Assembly (NCBI GenBank): GCA_947449515.1
Contig: CANFSD010000001.1
Location: 1 to 38,062, forward strand
Reading direction: 5' to 3'
Length of the DNA stretch: 38,062 nt
Source: Bacteroidota bacterium
GTDB taxonomy: Bacteria; Bacteroidota; Bacteroidia; UKL13-3
In this document: one piece after another, positions 1 to 6,627 of the stretch
Numbering within the stretch: the stretch's first letter is position 1
Layout: every line of letters starts with the position of its first letter
Made by a program: the position numbers and the translations under genes
Notes under the pieces: model-generated
What the model was told of the DNA's origin: nothing
Databases searched by the model: none
Seen by the model: the letters and a program-made list of their open reading frames with translations, nothing else

Positions 1-162
1 AGTCCTTCATCTCTCGAAAATGCAGAAAGCCTAGAGCAATTGCGTTGGTTGGAGCATGGTTTTAAAATTAAATTGGTTCGAACCAATTTTGACAGCCATT
101 GCATAGATACCCCAGAAGATGTGGCAAAAGTTACCCAATTAATGGGTGGAAAAATTAACTAG
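1..162 (+). CDS. kdsB: 3-deoxy-manno-octulosonate cytidylyltransferase, C-terminal fragment
   Basis: This is the 3' end of a gene cut by the window edge: 53 codons are open in frame 1 up to the TAG at 160-162. The translated tail (ESLEQLRWLEHGFKIKLV, then a DTPEDVAKV segment) matches the C-terminus of KdsB, where ESLEQLR and DTPEDL are typical. KdsB makes CMP-Kdo for the inner core of lipopolysaccharide in the cytoplasm. The gene overlaps the stop of the convergent muramidase gene by 4 bp. A copy of the GGTTCGAACC palindrome lies inside it at 75-84. The identification rests on the tail alone. Confidence 0.8.
   Translation, partial: SPSSLENAESLEQLRWLEHGFKIKLVRTNFDSHCIDTPEDVAKVTQLMGGKIN
75..84. 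repeat. GGTTCGAACC palindrome, copy 1
   Basis: This is a perfect 10-bp palindrome inside kdsB. The symmetry continues to 20 bp (70-89), the longest of the five copies. It is read as Leu-Val-Arg-Thr (TTG GTT CGA ACC). Confidence 0.9.
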
Positions 163-1364
163 TTTCCTTTTTCTAAATCTGAATAAAGCAGGTAAGGTCG
201 GCGCATATTGCGGTACTTCACCAAGCCAGCTTGCCAACTTTTTCTTATTTCCTCTTCCGTTTTTCCAGCAATAATTTGCTTGCGGAGCATATCGGTTCCA
301 GCTAATTTATCAAAAAACGAATTAAAGTAAGCCGCTTTATTGTCGTCGTTTTTATATAATTCAATGAGCCAATACAGGTTCAATTTGTTTTCAAATGGGG
401 CTAGGTTCTTTGCGTAATCTGTTAACAAAAATCCTGTACATTGTTTTCCCTCAAATGGTGGATGCTCTGCAATTCCCGGTAAATTAACAGGTGTAAAGGT
501 GTCTGATCCAATTTTGCAAAATGGTTTGCCTACTCTTTCAAAGGGCTTTTTGGTACCTCTTCCCACGCTGTAGGGTGTACCTTCAAAAAAGCATAAACTT
601 GGATACAAATAAATGCTTCCCATGGTAGGTAAATTTGGGGATGGTGGAATAGGTAAATCATAACGACTTTGATGGGTGTAATTTTTTAATTTTACGAGCA
701 TCAAGTTGCATTTGAGTTGGTTTTTCAACCAGCCTTCACCATTTATCATTTGGGCGTATTCAGCCATGGTGCAACCATGCACAACGGGCACCGGGTGCAT
801 ACCTACAAACGACCTAAAAGCGGTATCCAAAATGGGCCCATCTATATAGGCGCCATTAGGGTTGGGTCGATCCAAAATTAACAAAGGTTTTTTCTGCTCT
901 GCGCAAGCCTCCATCACATAATGTAAAGTGGAGATATAGGTATAAAACCTAGCACCCACATCCTGGATATCAAAAATTACGATATCGAGTTTTTTTAGTT
1001 GTGCCTCATTCGGTTTTTTATAGGCACCGTATAAGGAGTAAACTGGGAGTTTTGTTTTGGCATCAATGCCAGAGGCCACCTTTTCTCCAGCGCTATGATC
1101 TCCCCTAAAGCCATGTTCAGGTGCGAAAATGCATACTACTTTTATTTTCTTTTTAAGTAAAAAATCTACCAAATGCATTTGGCCAACTGTTGCGGTTTGG
1201 TTCACTACTAATCCTACTTTTTTGTCTTTGAGCAAACTGAGGTATTTTTCTGGTTGATCTGCACCCGGAATTTGGGCAAACAAATTGTTTCCAAGTAGGA
1301 AAAAGCACAAAAGCCAGATACAGTGATTATATTTGAGCTGAATTATGAAGTTTAGTTTTTTCAT
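159..1364 (-). CDS. DUF1343 / NamZ-like exo-beta-N-acetylmuramidase, secreted
   Basis: The 401-residue protein has an N-terminal signal peptide (hydrophobic stretch about 15-26, probable cleavage after NNLFAQ near residue 31), so it should work in the periplasm. The mature part carries the family's hallmarks in order: APEHGFRGDHSAGEKV, SLYGAYKKP, DIQDVGARFYTYIST, DRPNPNG, HGCTMAEYAQMINGEGW, PPSPNLPT and GTPYSVGRGTKKPFE. Characterised DUF1343 members (Bacillus NamZ/YbbC) remove MurNAc from the non-reducing end of peptidoglycan fragments, so cell-wall recycling is the likely role. The ATG at 1364 lies inside the start of the divergent permease gene, giving 20 bp of overlapping coding sequence. 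No later in-frame ATG precedes the signal peptide core. Family assignment is firm; the exact substrate is inferred. Confidence 0.85.
   Translation of the reverse strand: MKKLNFIIQLKYNHCIWLLCFFLLGNNLFAQIPGADQPEKYLSLLKDKKVGLVVNQTATVGQMHLVDFLLKKKIKVVCIFAPEHGFRGDHSAGEKVASGIDAKTKLPVYSLYGAYKKPNEAQLKKLDIVIFDIQDVGARFYTYISTLHYVMEACAEQKKPLLILDRPNPNGAYIDGPILDTAFRSFVGMHPVPVVHGCTMAEYAQMINGEGWLKNQLKCNLMLVKLKNYTHQSRYDLPIPPSPNLPTMGSIYLYPSLCFFEGTPYSVGRGTKKPFERVGKPFCKIGSDTFTPVNLPGIAEHPPFEGKQCTGFLLTDYAKNLAPFENKLNLYWLIELYKNDDNKAAYFNSFFDKLAGTDMLRKQIIAGKTEEEIRKSWQAGLVKYRNMRRPYLLYSDLEKGN
1328..1335 (+). promoter_or_regulatory. TATATTTG -7 box for the FtsX-like permease
   Basis: This is a perfect match to the Bacteroidota -7 consensus TAnnTTTG, ending 9 bp before the ATG at 1345. 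It lies inside the first codons of the divergent muramidase gene. I see no TTG at the -33 position. The spacing would place transcription start within a few bases of the ATG, so the mRNA may be nearly leaderless. Confidence 0.5.
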
Positions 1365-2589
1365 TGCAAAAAGGTTAATGGCCCATAAGGCGCTTCAAAG
1401 TAATAAAAAGGGAAGCGGATTTTCAAAGTTGATTATCAACCTTGCATTGGCGGCTGTATGCGTTAGTGTAATGGTAATGATTTTGGCCACTGCCATTGTG
1501 AAGGGGTACCAAAATGAAGTGAAGGACAAACTCATTGGTTTCAATGCGCCTTTGCAAATTACCCACCTCGATTTAAATAACAGTTTTGAAAGCTTGCCAA
1601 TTGTGCGCGATACTATTATGGAAGGCTTGGCGCGCAAGAAAGAGGGCGTAGTTTTTATTCAAGCTTATGCCACCAAGGCGGGTATTATAAAAACCGAAAA
1701 TGCCTTTGAAGGAATAGTATTAAAAGGAATTGGAACAGATTTTAATTCCAATTTTTTACAAAAGAATTTATTAGAAGGCAAAATGCCAGCCTTAGCAGAT
1801 TCAATTTCCTCGCAAGAAATAGTATTATCTGCTATTACAGCAAAGCGTCTCGAATTAAAATTAGGCGACCCTGTTTATATCTATTTTATTCAAGACCCTC
1901 CAAGGGTTAGAAAGCTAAAAATTGCAGGTATTTTTGATACAGGCATGGGCGAATTGGATGAATTGTATGCCTTTGTAGATATCCGTCAGGTACAAAAACT
2001 AAATAATTGGGATCAAGCATCTATAAGTGGATATGAAATTGGTCTCAAAAATTTGGATCGAACCGAAACCGAAATTATGCGGGAAGAGATAGCTCAAATT
2101 ACGCCCTATAATATGGGATTAAGTAGTATTTATGAAATGTATCCTGCCTTGTTTGATTGGTTAAATTTGTTGGATATGAACGTGCTCATCATTATGATTT
2201 TAATGATTGCCGTTGCTGCTATAAATATGATAACAGCCTTATTGATTTTAATTTTAGAGCGCACCCAAATGATTGGTTTGTTTAAAGCAATGGGGGCGGA
2301 AGACAAACAAATTAGTTCGGTTTTTCTGTGGATGGCCATAAAAATTGTTTTACAAGGATTATTGCTTGGGAACCTGCTTGGCCTAGGTTTGGCCTATTTG
2401 CAAAAACAATTCTCTTGGATAAAATTAGATCAAAAGTCGTATTACCTCAATAGGGTGCCAATTGAAATAAATGTATTGGATGTTTTATATATAAATGTTT
2501 TTGCTTTTTTAATTTGCATGATTTTACTGCTTATTCCTGTAAAAATGGTAAGCAAAGTAAACCCTATAAAAAGTATCCAGTTTAACTAA
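1345..2589 (+). CDS. FtsX/LolE-type ABC transporter permease
   Basis: The 414-residue inner-membrane protein has the architecture of lipoprotein-releasing (LolC/E) or MacB-type permeases. One transmembrane helix lies near the N-terminus (about 29-53, LIINLALAAVCVSVMVMILA), followed by a large periplasmic domain (about 54-270). Three further helices make up the C-terminal FtsX domain (about 275-300, 325-350 and 380-400), with ALLILILERTQMIGLFKAMGA typical of that domain. The start MKFSFFIAKRL matches the usual beginning of Bacteroidota members. No ATPase gene is adjacent; the LolD-like ATPase at 32050-32736 is a possible partner, but that is inference. A glycosyltransferase gene follows after 2 bp, suggesting co-transcription. 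Confidence 0.8.
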   Translation: MKFSFFIAKRLMAHKALQSNKKGSGFSKLIINLALAAVCVSVMVMILATAIVKGYQNEVKDKLIGFNAPLQITHLDLNNSFESLPIVRDTIMEGLARKKEGVVFIQAYATKAGIIKTENAFEGIVLKGIGTDFNSNFLQKNLLEGKMPALADSISSQEIVLSAITAKRLELKLGDPVYIYFIQDPPRVRKLKIAGIFDTGMGELDELYAFVDIRQVQKLNNWDQASISGYEIGLKNLDRTETEIMREEIAQITPYNMGLSSIYEMYPALFDWLNLLDMNVLIIMILMIAVAAINMITALLILILERTQMIGLFKAMGAEDKQISSVFLWMAIKIVLQGLLLGNLLGLGLAYLQKQFSWIKLDQKSYYLNRVPIEINVLDVLYINVFAFLICMILLLIPVKMVSKVNPIKSIQFN

Positions 2590-2591
2590 GT

Positions 2592-3386
2592 ATGGGCCTT
2601 AAATCAATTTTTCCGCAAGGTGTTAAATATCCACTTTGGTGGCTGTTCAAAGCGCCTCAGAGAAGCTATGGCTTTTATACGGTTATCACAGATTTATATG
2701 CATTGGTTCGAACCGTAAGCCCTCTTAAAACTGAGCCAGTAGCCATTAGTATTTGTGTAGGACTATATAATAGGAGTGAAACCTTTTTACAATATTTCCT
2801 GCCAAGTATTGCTCAATGTGAAAATGCACATTTAATAGAATTGTCGGTTTTTGATTGTGGCAGTTTGGATGCCGCGCAATTGGAAAAAGAGATTCGTTTG
2901 CAATTTGCGGGTAAAGTTATTTTTAAGAGTCAGGTGCATCCCTTTTCACGCGCGTTTGCCTTTAATAAAGCAGTTCGTCAGAGTTCAAATGAAATGGTTT
3001 TTCTTTGTGATGCCGATTTTTCTATTCCCCGAAATATAGTTGCCCTTTGCACCAAATACACTAGAAACAGTACTTTTTGGTTTCCAATTGTGTTTTATTT
3101 GTATAAAAACAAACCTGCTGCCTATGCTTCAAAAAATGGCGAATGGATGTTATGGGGAGGCAAGGGATTGGTGGCTTGCCGCAAAAATGCTTTTGAACGG
3201 GTAGGAGGGCTCAACGAAGCTTTTACCCAATGGGGTGGAGAGGATGAAGAGTTTTGGCTACGTTGTTACCAACACCAAGAAATAGTGCTGAGAACCAAAT
3301 GCAAAGGATTATTGCACCATTGGCATCCAAGCCTGAATCCAAAATATAAAAAGTTGGAAGAGTTGTCGGACATGGGCTTATTATAG
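2592..3386 (+). CDS. Family 2 glycosyltransferase (GT-A fold, galactosyltransferase-like C-terminus)
   Basis: The 264-residue protein has GT-A nucleotide-sugar transferase features. ISICVGLYNRSETFLQYFLP (about 53-72) is the first strand and helix. FLCDADFSIP (about 137-146) carries the DxD-like metal site. WGGEDEEFWLRCYQH (about 214-228) is the GGEDxEF segment of galactosyltransferase or chondroitin-polymerase-type domains. There is no signal peptide and no clear transmembrane helix, so it probably acts at the cytoplasmic face on a surface polysaccharide or lipid-linked glycan. It starts 2 bp after the permease stop and is followed 16 bp later by a second glycosyltransferase. A GGTTCGAACC palindrome sits at 2705-2714. 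Donor and acceptor cannot be deduced. Confidence 0.8.
   Translation: MGLKSIFPQGVKYPLWWLFKAPQRSYGFYTVITDLYALVRTVSPLKTEPVAISICVGLYNRSETFLQYFLPSIAQCENAHLIELSVFDCGSLDAAQLEKEIRLQFAGKVIFKSQVHPFSRAFAFNKAVRQSSNEMVFLCDADFSIPRNIVALCTKYTRNSTFWFPIVFYLYKNKPAAYASKNGEWMLWGGKGLVACRKNAFERVGGLNEAFTQWGGEDEEFWLRCYQHQEIVLRTKCKGLLHHWHPSLNPKYKKLEELSDMGLL
2705..2714. repeat. GGTTCGAACC palindrome, copy 2
   Basis: This perfect 10-bp palindrome lies inside the first glycosyltransferase gene, read as Leu-Val-Arg-Thr. A one-mismatch form (GGATCGAACC) lies 650 bp upstream at 2055-2064 in the permease gene. Confidence 0.9.
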
Positions 3387-3402
3387 TATATTTGTCATCC
3401 CA

Positions 3403-4158
3403 ATGAATCCGCCTTTAGTATCTATTATTACCCCATCCTTCAATCAAGCAAAATGGCTAGAGGCTACCATACAATCTGTATTGGCCCAAACTTACACCAA
3501 TTTTGAATACATAATAATTGATGGAGGTTCCACAGATGGTTCAAAAGAAATAATTGAAAAATACGCCACTAAATTAACCTATTGGCAAAGTGAAAAAGAT
3601 GGCGGTCAGGCCGATGCCATAAATATTGGTTTCAGAAGGGCAAAGGGTGTTTTAGTAGCATACCTCAATGCCGATGATTTGCTTGAACCCAATGCTGTTG
3701 AAGGGATAATCAATGCCTACGAGGTTAACCAAGAGTTTGCTATTTATTTTGGCAAATGTAAAACCATTGATACCGATGGGAACCTCTTATTGGAAGGACA
3801 AGGCAATCCTGTAAAATTTGTTGATTTGGTTCGAGACGGCATGTTGCCTAACATTTACCAACCCGCTTGTTTCTTTAATACGGCTTATTTACGCCGCGAG
3901 CGCTTGTTAGAAACCAAGTATAAATTTGCTTTTGATTTTGAATTGATTTTGTCATTAACATCCACCAAAAGCACCTTGTTTTTAAACAGGGATATTGCCA
4001 GTTACAGGGTGCACAACGAAAGTAAAAGTCACTTATATAAAGTGGAGGCTTTCAAGGAAAAGCTTAGCATACAAGAGCAATACAGTAAACGTGATATTTT
4101 ACTATTCAAATGGCGCAGGATTAAATTGGCCATTGCGCAGAAAACAGGAAAAATATAA
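3403..4158 (+). CDS. Family 2 glycosyltransferase (GT-A)
   Basis: The 251-residue protein opens directly with the family 2 core: VSIITPSFNQAKWLEATIQS (about 6-25), then IIIDGGSTDGSKEII (about 37-51) and YLNADDLLEPNAVE (about 88-101), which holds the metal-binding acidic residues. DGGQADAINIGFRRAKG (about 67-83) is typical of bacterial sugar transferases of the WcaA/RfaG2 kind. No membrane segment is visible. It is the last gene of the plus-strand run; pfkA converges on it with only 6 bp between stop codons and no terminator hairpin that I can see. It is likely co-transcribed with the upstream glycosyltransferase, both working on one surface glycan (inference). Confidence 0.85.
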   Translation: MNPPLVSIITPSFNQAKWLEATIQSVLAQTYTNFEYIIIDGGSTDGSKEIIEKYATKLTYWQSEKDGGQADAINIGFRRAKGVLVAYLNADDLLEPNAVEGIINAYEVNQEFAIYFGKCKTIDTDGNLLLEGQGNPVKFVDLVRDGMLPNIYQPACFFNTAYLRRERLLETKYKFAFDFELILSLTSTKSTLFLNRDIASYRVHNESKSHLYKVEAFKEKLSIQEQYSKRDILLFKWRRIKLAIAQKTGKI

Positions 4159-4164
4159 ATTTTA

Positions 4165-5142
4165 TTAGTTATTGAGGATATCAATTAACTTCAATAAATC
4201 TGGGTTTAAGTCTTTCTTCTTGGTTATAGAATCAATAAAAGGAGTGAGTTTTATTTTGTTATCAACCAATCCAACCATTTTATTTTTCTCACCAGCCAAT
4301 AACGCATTAACGGCACCATAACCCAATTTGGATGCCAATACACGGTCGTAGGCACTAGGCGAACCTCCTCTTTGAATATGGCCCAATATTACCACACGTG
4401 ATTCGAACCCAGGAATTTCTTTGTTGAGCATTCCTGAAATTGCGATAGAACCACCTTCAAAATTACCTTCTGCCACTACTACCAGTGAAAATGATTTTTT
4501 GCTTTGCTGGCGGTTTTTGAAAAATTCAATGAGTTTAAGGTGATCCCCTTTTACTTCGGGTAATAAAACCATTTCGGCACCACCTGCTATGGTTGCTGCA
4601 AGGGCAATAAAGCCGGCATCACGACCCATAACTTCCACAAAAAATACGCGGCCATGGCTATCTGCAGTATCTCTAATTTTATCGATGGCCTCCACGGCAG
4701 TATTAATAGCGGTATCGAACCCAATGGTTAAATCTGTTCCAAATAAATCGTTGTCGATGGTGCCTGGTGCGCCAATGGAAGGAATACCATACTCATTGTA
4801 GAAAATTTCTGCACCGGTGAAAGTACCATTACCACCAATACAAACAATGCCTTCAATACCCTGTTCAATCAAATTGTCATAGGCTTTTTTTCTACCTTCT
4901 GGTGTCATAAAAGCTTTGCTTCTTGATGATTTAAGTATGGTGCCACCTCTTTGAATAATATTACCAACCGAGCGAGAACTTAGCGGCATAAAGTTTTCTC
5001 CACCTTCAATCATTCCCTTGTATCCTTGCATTATTCCAACTACCTCCACATCATAAGACATGGCAGTTCTAACTACAGCACGCACACAGGCATTCATACC
5101 CGGGGCATCACCTCCAGAGGTAAACACAGCAATTTTCTTCAT
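4165..5142 (-). CDS. pfkA: 6-phosphofructokinase (ATP-dependent)
   Basis: At 325 residues this has the length of bacterial PfkA, the enzyme that phosphorylates fructose 6-phosphate in glycolysis. Visible sites are TSGGDAPGMNACVRA (8-22, ATP phosphate loop), GYKGMIEG (40-47), PGTIDNDLFGTD (126-137, with catalytic Asp130 equivalent to Asp127 of the E. coli enzyme), VEVMGRDAGFIAL (substrate loop) and GHIQRGG near the C-terminus. Gly106 at the position that separates ATP- from PPi-dependent enzymes favours ATP. One oddity is that the usual GGDG motif reads GGNG: Asn105 (codon AAT at 4828-4830) replaces the Asp that helps position Mg-ATP. The gene begins 15 nt after the terminator hairpin of the upstream lipoprotein gene and has no clear promoter of its own. 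Confidence 0.95.
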   Translation of the reverse strand: MKKIAVFTSGGDAPGMNACVRAVVRTAMSYDVEVVGIMQGYKGMIEGGENFMPLSSRSVGNIIQRGGTILKSSRSKAFMTPEGRKKAYDNLIEQGIEGIVCIGGNGTFTGAEIFYNEYGIPSIGAPGTIDNDLFGTDLTIGFDTAINTAVEAIDKIRDTADSHGRVFFVEVMGRDAGFIALAATIAGGAEMVLLPEVKGDHLKLIEFFKNRQQSKKSFSLVVVAEGNFEGGSIAISGMLNKEIPGFESRVVILGHIQRGGSPSAYDRVLASKLGYGAVNALLAGEKNKMVGLVDNKIKLTPFIDSITKKKDLNPDLLKLIDILNN

Positions 5143-5149
5143 GGTGTAA

Positions 5150-5186
5150 AAATAAAAAAAGGCCGCTTCATTTGGAAGCGGCCTTT
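5150..5186 (-). terminator. Rho-independent terminator of the lipoprotein gene
   Basis: A perfect 12-bp stem (aaaggccgcttc at 5158-5169 with gaagcggccttt at 5175-5186) encloses a 5-nt loop. On the minus strand it is followed by a T-rich tract. It lies 21 bp downstream of the lipoprotein stop codon. The next gene, pfkA, starts only 15 nt after the stem, so the T-tract forms its immediate upstream region. Confidence 0.9.
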
Positions 5187-5207
5187 CTTAATGTGAAAAA
5201 CTATTTA

Positions 5208-6143
5208 TTATAATTCTGTTTTAGCAACCAACAAGATTTGGCCAGAAGCACTTGCAGATGGGTTACCTACAAGGATAAATCCTCTTTTACCATCAGCTTT
5301 TTTGAAAGCAAATACTTGGTTAACAGTTAAGTTAGCTAATTTGTTAGTAGTGCCACTGGTAAAATCAACAATGCTAATTTCTGTTAAGAAAGTACTACCA
5401 GTTAAGGCATCAAAAGCAGATGAAGTAATGTCTGGAGCCAATTTGAAGATGGTAGTATTTTTTGTAGGCCAAGTTGTAGTTTCAGCATTCCAACCAATAC
5501 CAGCACCAAAATTGTAATCAGGAGAATAAACGGCATTTTGCACGCTACCTGCTGAATTGTAATAATAGATGAAATCAATTTTAGCTGAATTGTCTTTAGC
5601 TAAATCTGCACCAGTTGTACCTGCACGGTATCTTCTGAAACCATCAGCTACACCAAAGAAATGGTATTCGTTAACGGTGCTGCTTGGACCACCTAATAAA
5701 ATTTGGCCAGAAGTAACCATACTAGCAATAGTAACTACACAAGTAGTGTTGGTGCTTTTACCATTATCGTCTTCTACAGTAACTGAATAAGTAATTTCAT
5801 CGCCTTCGTTTACAACTAGGTCTCCTTTGATAATATCTTGGTGAGTATAAATTACATCTTTAGCAGAATAAGTTGCAGTTTTAATGGTGTTAGTACTTTG
5901 ACCAGTGATAGCACGGGTAATAGTTAATTTAGTAATTTTTCTGTTTACATCAGCAGAAGCAATAACTTTAATTGCAATTGAATCTACATTTAAAGATGCG
6001 CTACTTTTTTTAACGCCATCGTTAACAGTTAAGGTAGGAGCAACAGATTCTACAGTGGTAGTTGCTTTGTCGCCGCAAGATGAGAATAATGCCGAGCTAG
6101 CAATAGCCGCCATTACGAAAAGTGATTTGAATGATTTTTTCAT
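5208..6143 (-). CDS. Hypothetical lipoprotein with an Ig-like N-terminal domain
   Basis: The 311-residue protein starts with a lipoprotein signal (MKKSFKSLFVMAAIASSALF then SSC), with the acylated cysteine at residue 23, so it is anchored in a membrane. After a short linker, residues about 35-145 alternate hydrophobic and threonine-rich segments (SLNVDSIAIKVIASADVNRK, ISYSVTVED-like strands), as in PKD or Ig-like beta sandwiches. The remaining part (about 150-311) looks like a second all-beta domain without a motif I recognise. There are no catalytic signatures. A TATATTTG box lies 38 bp upstream and a strong terminator follows, so it is probably monocistronic. Function is unknown; surface binding or a structural role are only possibilities. 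Confidence 0.7.
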   Translation of the reverse strand: MKKSFKSLFVMAAIASSALFSSCGDKATTTVESVAPTLTVNDGVKKSSASLNVDSIAIKVIASADVNRKITKLTITRAITGQSTNTIKTATYSAKDVIYTHQDIIKGDLVVNEGDEITYSVTVEDDNGKSTNTTCVVTIASMVTSGQILLGGPSSTVNEYHFFGVADGFRRYRAGTTGADLAKDNSAKIDFIYYYNSAGSVQNAVYSPDYNFGAGIGWNAETTTWPTKNTTIFKLAPDITSSAFDALTGSTFLTEISIVDFTSGTTNKLANLTVNQVFAFKKADGKRGFILVGNPSASASGQILLVAKTEL

Positions 6144-6181
6144 ATGTTTTTTTATCTAGTTTGTTTTAGGAGTGATGGAAA

Positions 6182-6189
6182 CAAATATA
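6182..6189 (-). promoter_or_regulatory. TATATTTG -7 box for the lipoprotein gene
   Basis: Read on the minus strand this is a perfect TAnnTTTG element whose last base lies 38 bp before the ATG at 6143. That leaves a 5' leader of about 30 nt. No TTG is visible at the expected -33 distance; the upstream sequence is almost pure A/T. Confidence 0.55.
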
Positions 6190-6210
6190 AGGCTAAAATT
6201 TAATTAATAA

Positions 6211-6534
6211 TTAATTTGATTGTGCTTCGCGGGCTTCAGCAGCTTCAAAAGAATCATGTCTAAATTCATCGAAATTGTAATCTGGCATCAAATCTGTTTT
6301 GATGTGGTTTACTGTTTCGTTGAGGGCTTCGGTAAATTTATTGAAATCTTCTTTGTAAAGAAAGATTTTATGTTTTACAAAATTTCCGTCCTCAAAGCTT
6401 TTTTTACTTTCTGTAATGGTAATAAAATAATCTTTTCCTCTAGTTGATTTAACATCAAAGAAATAAGTTCTTTTGCCAGCGCGGATTTTTTTAGAAAAGA
6501 TTTCCTGACTGTCGTTTTTGTTGAATTCGTCCAT
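6211..6534 (-). CDS. DUF3276 family protein (PUR-alpha-like nucleic acid binding fold)
   Basis: The 107-residue cytoplasmic protein belongs to DUF3276, a family largely confined to Bacteroidota and relatives and related in fold to PUR-alpha/PC4 single-stranded nucleic-acid binding proteins. The family core is visible as IFSKKIRAGKRTYFFDVKS (about 12-30), GKDYFITITESKK (about 33-45) and KHKIFLYKEDFNKFTEALNE (about 53-72), followed by an acidic tail (DLMPDYNFDEFRHDSFEAAE). Binding to DNA or RNA is expected from family structure, not shown here. The gene has its own promoter (6561-6588) and sits alone between the lipoprotein and the ABC exporter genes, all on the minus strand. Confidence 0.8.
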   Translation of the reverse strand: MDEFNKNDSQEIFSKKIRAGKRTYFFDVKSTRGKDYFITITESKKSFEDGNFVKHKIFLYKEDFNKFTEALNETVNHIKTDLMPDYNFDEFRHDSFEAAEAREAQSN

Positions 6535-6560
6535 GCAATTTGTTAACTATAAACATCGGC

Positions 6561-6588
6561 AAAATATACGTTCAGAGTTTGTTTTCAA
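6561..6588 (-). promoter_or_regulatory. Promoter of the DUF3276 gene
   Basis: On the minus strand a TTG (6588-6586) is followed after 17 bp by TATATTTT (6568-6561) and then G, close to the Bacteroidota consensus TTG-N17-23-TAnnTTTG. The ATG at 6534 lies 26 bp further, giving a short leader. Confidence 0.5.
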
Positions 6589-6627
6589 AACATTTTTTCA
6601 ACATGCGCAAAATAAATTCCTAATGGG

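Noticed and set aside
75..84. GGTTCGAACC resembling the tRNA T-loop (GGTTCGAATCC)
   Set aside because: No cloverleaf, acceptor stem or anticodon arm surrounds any copy, and four of the five copies lie inside well-supported protein genes.
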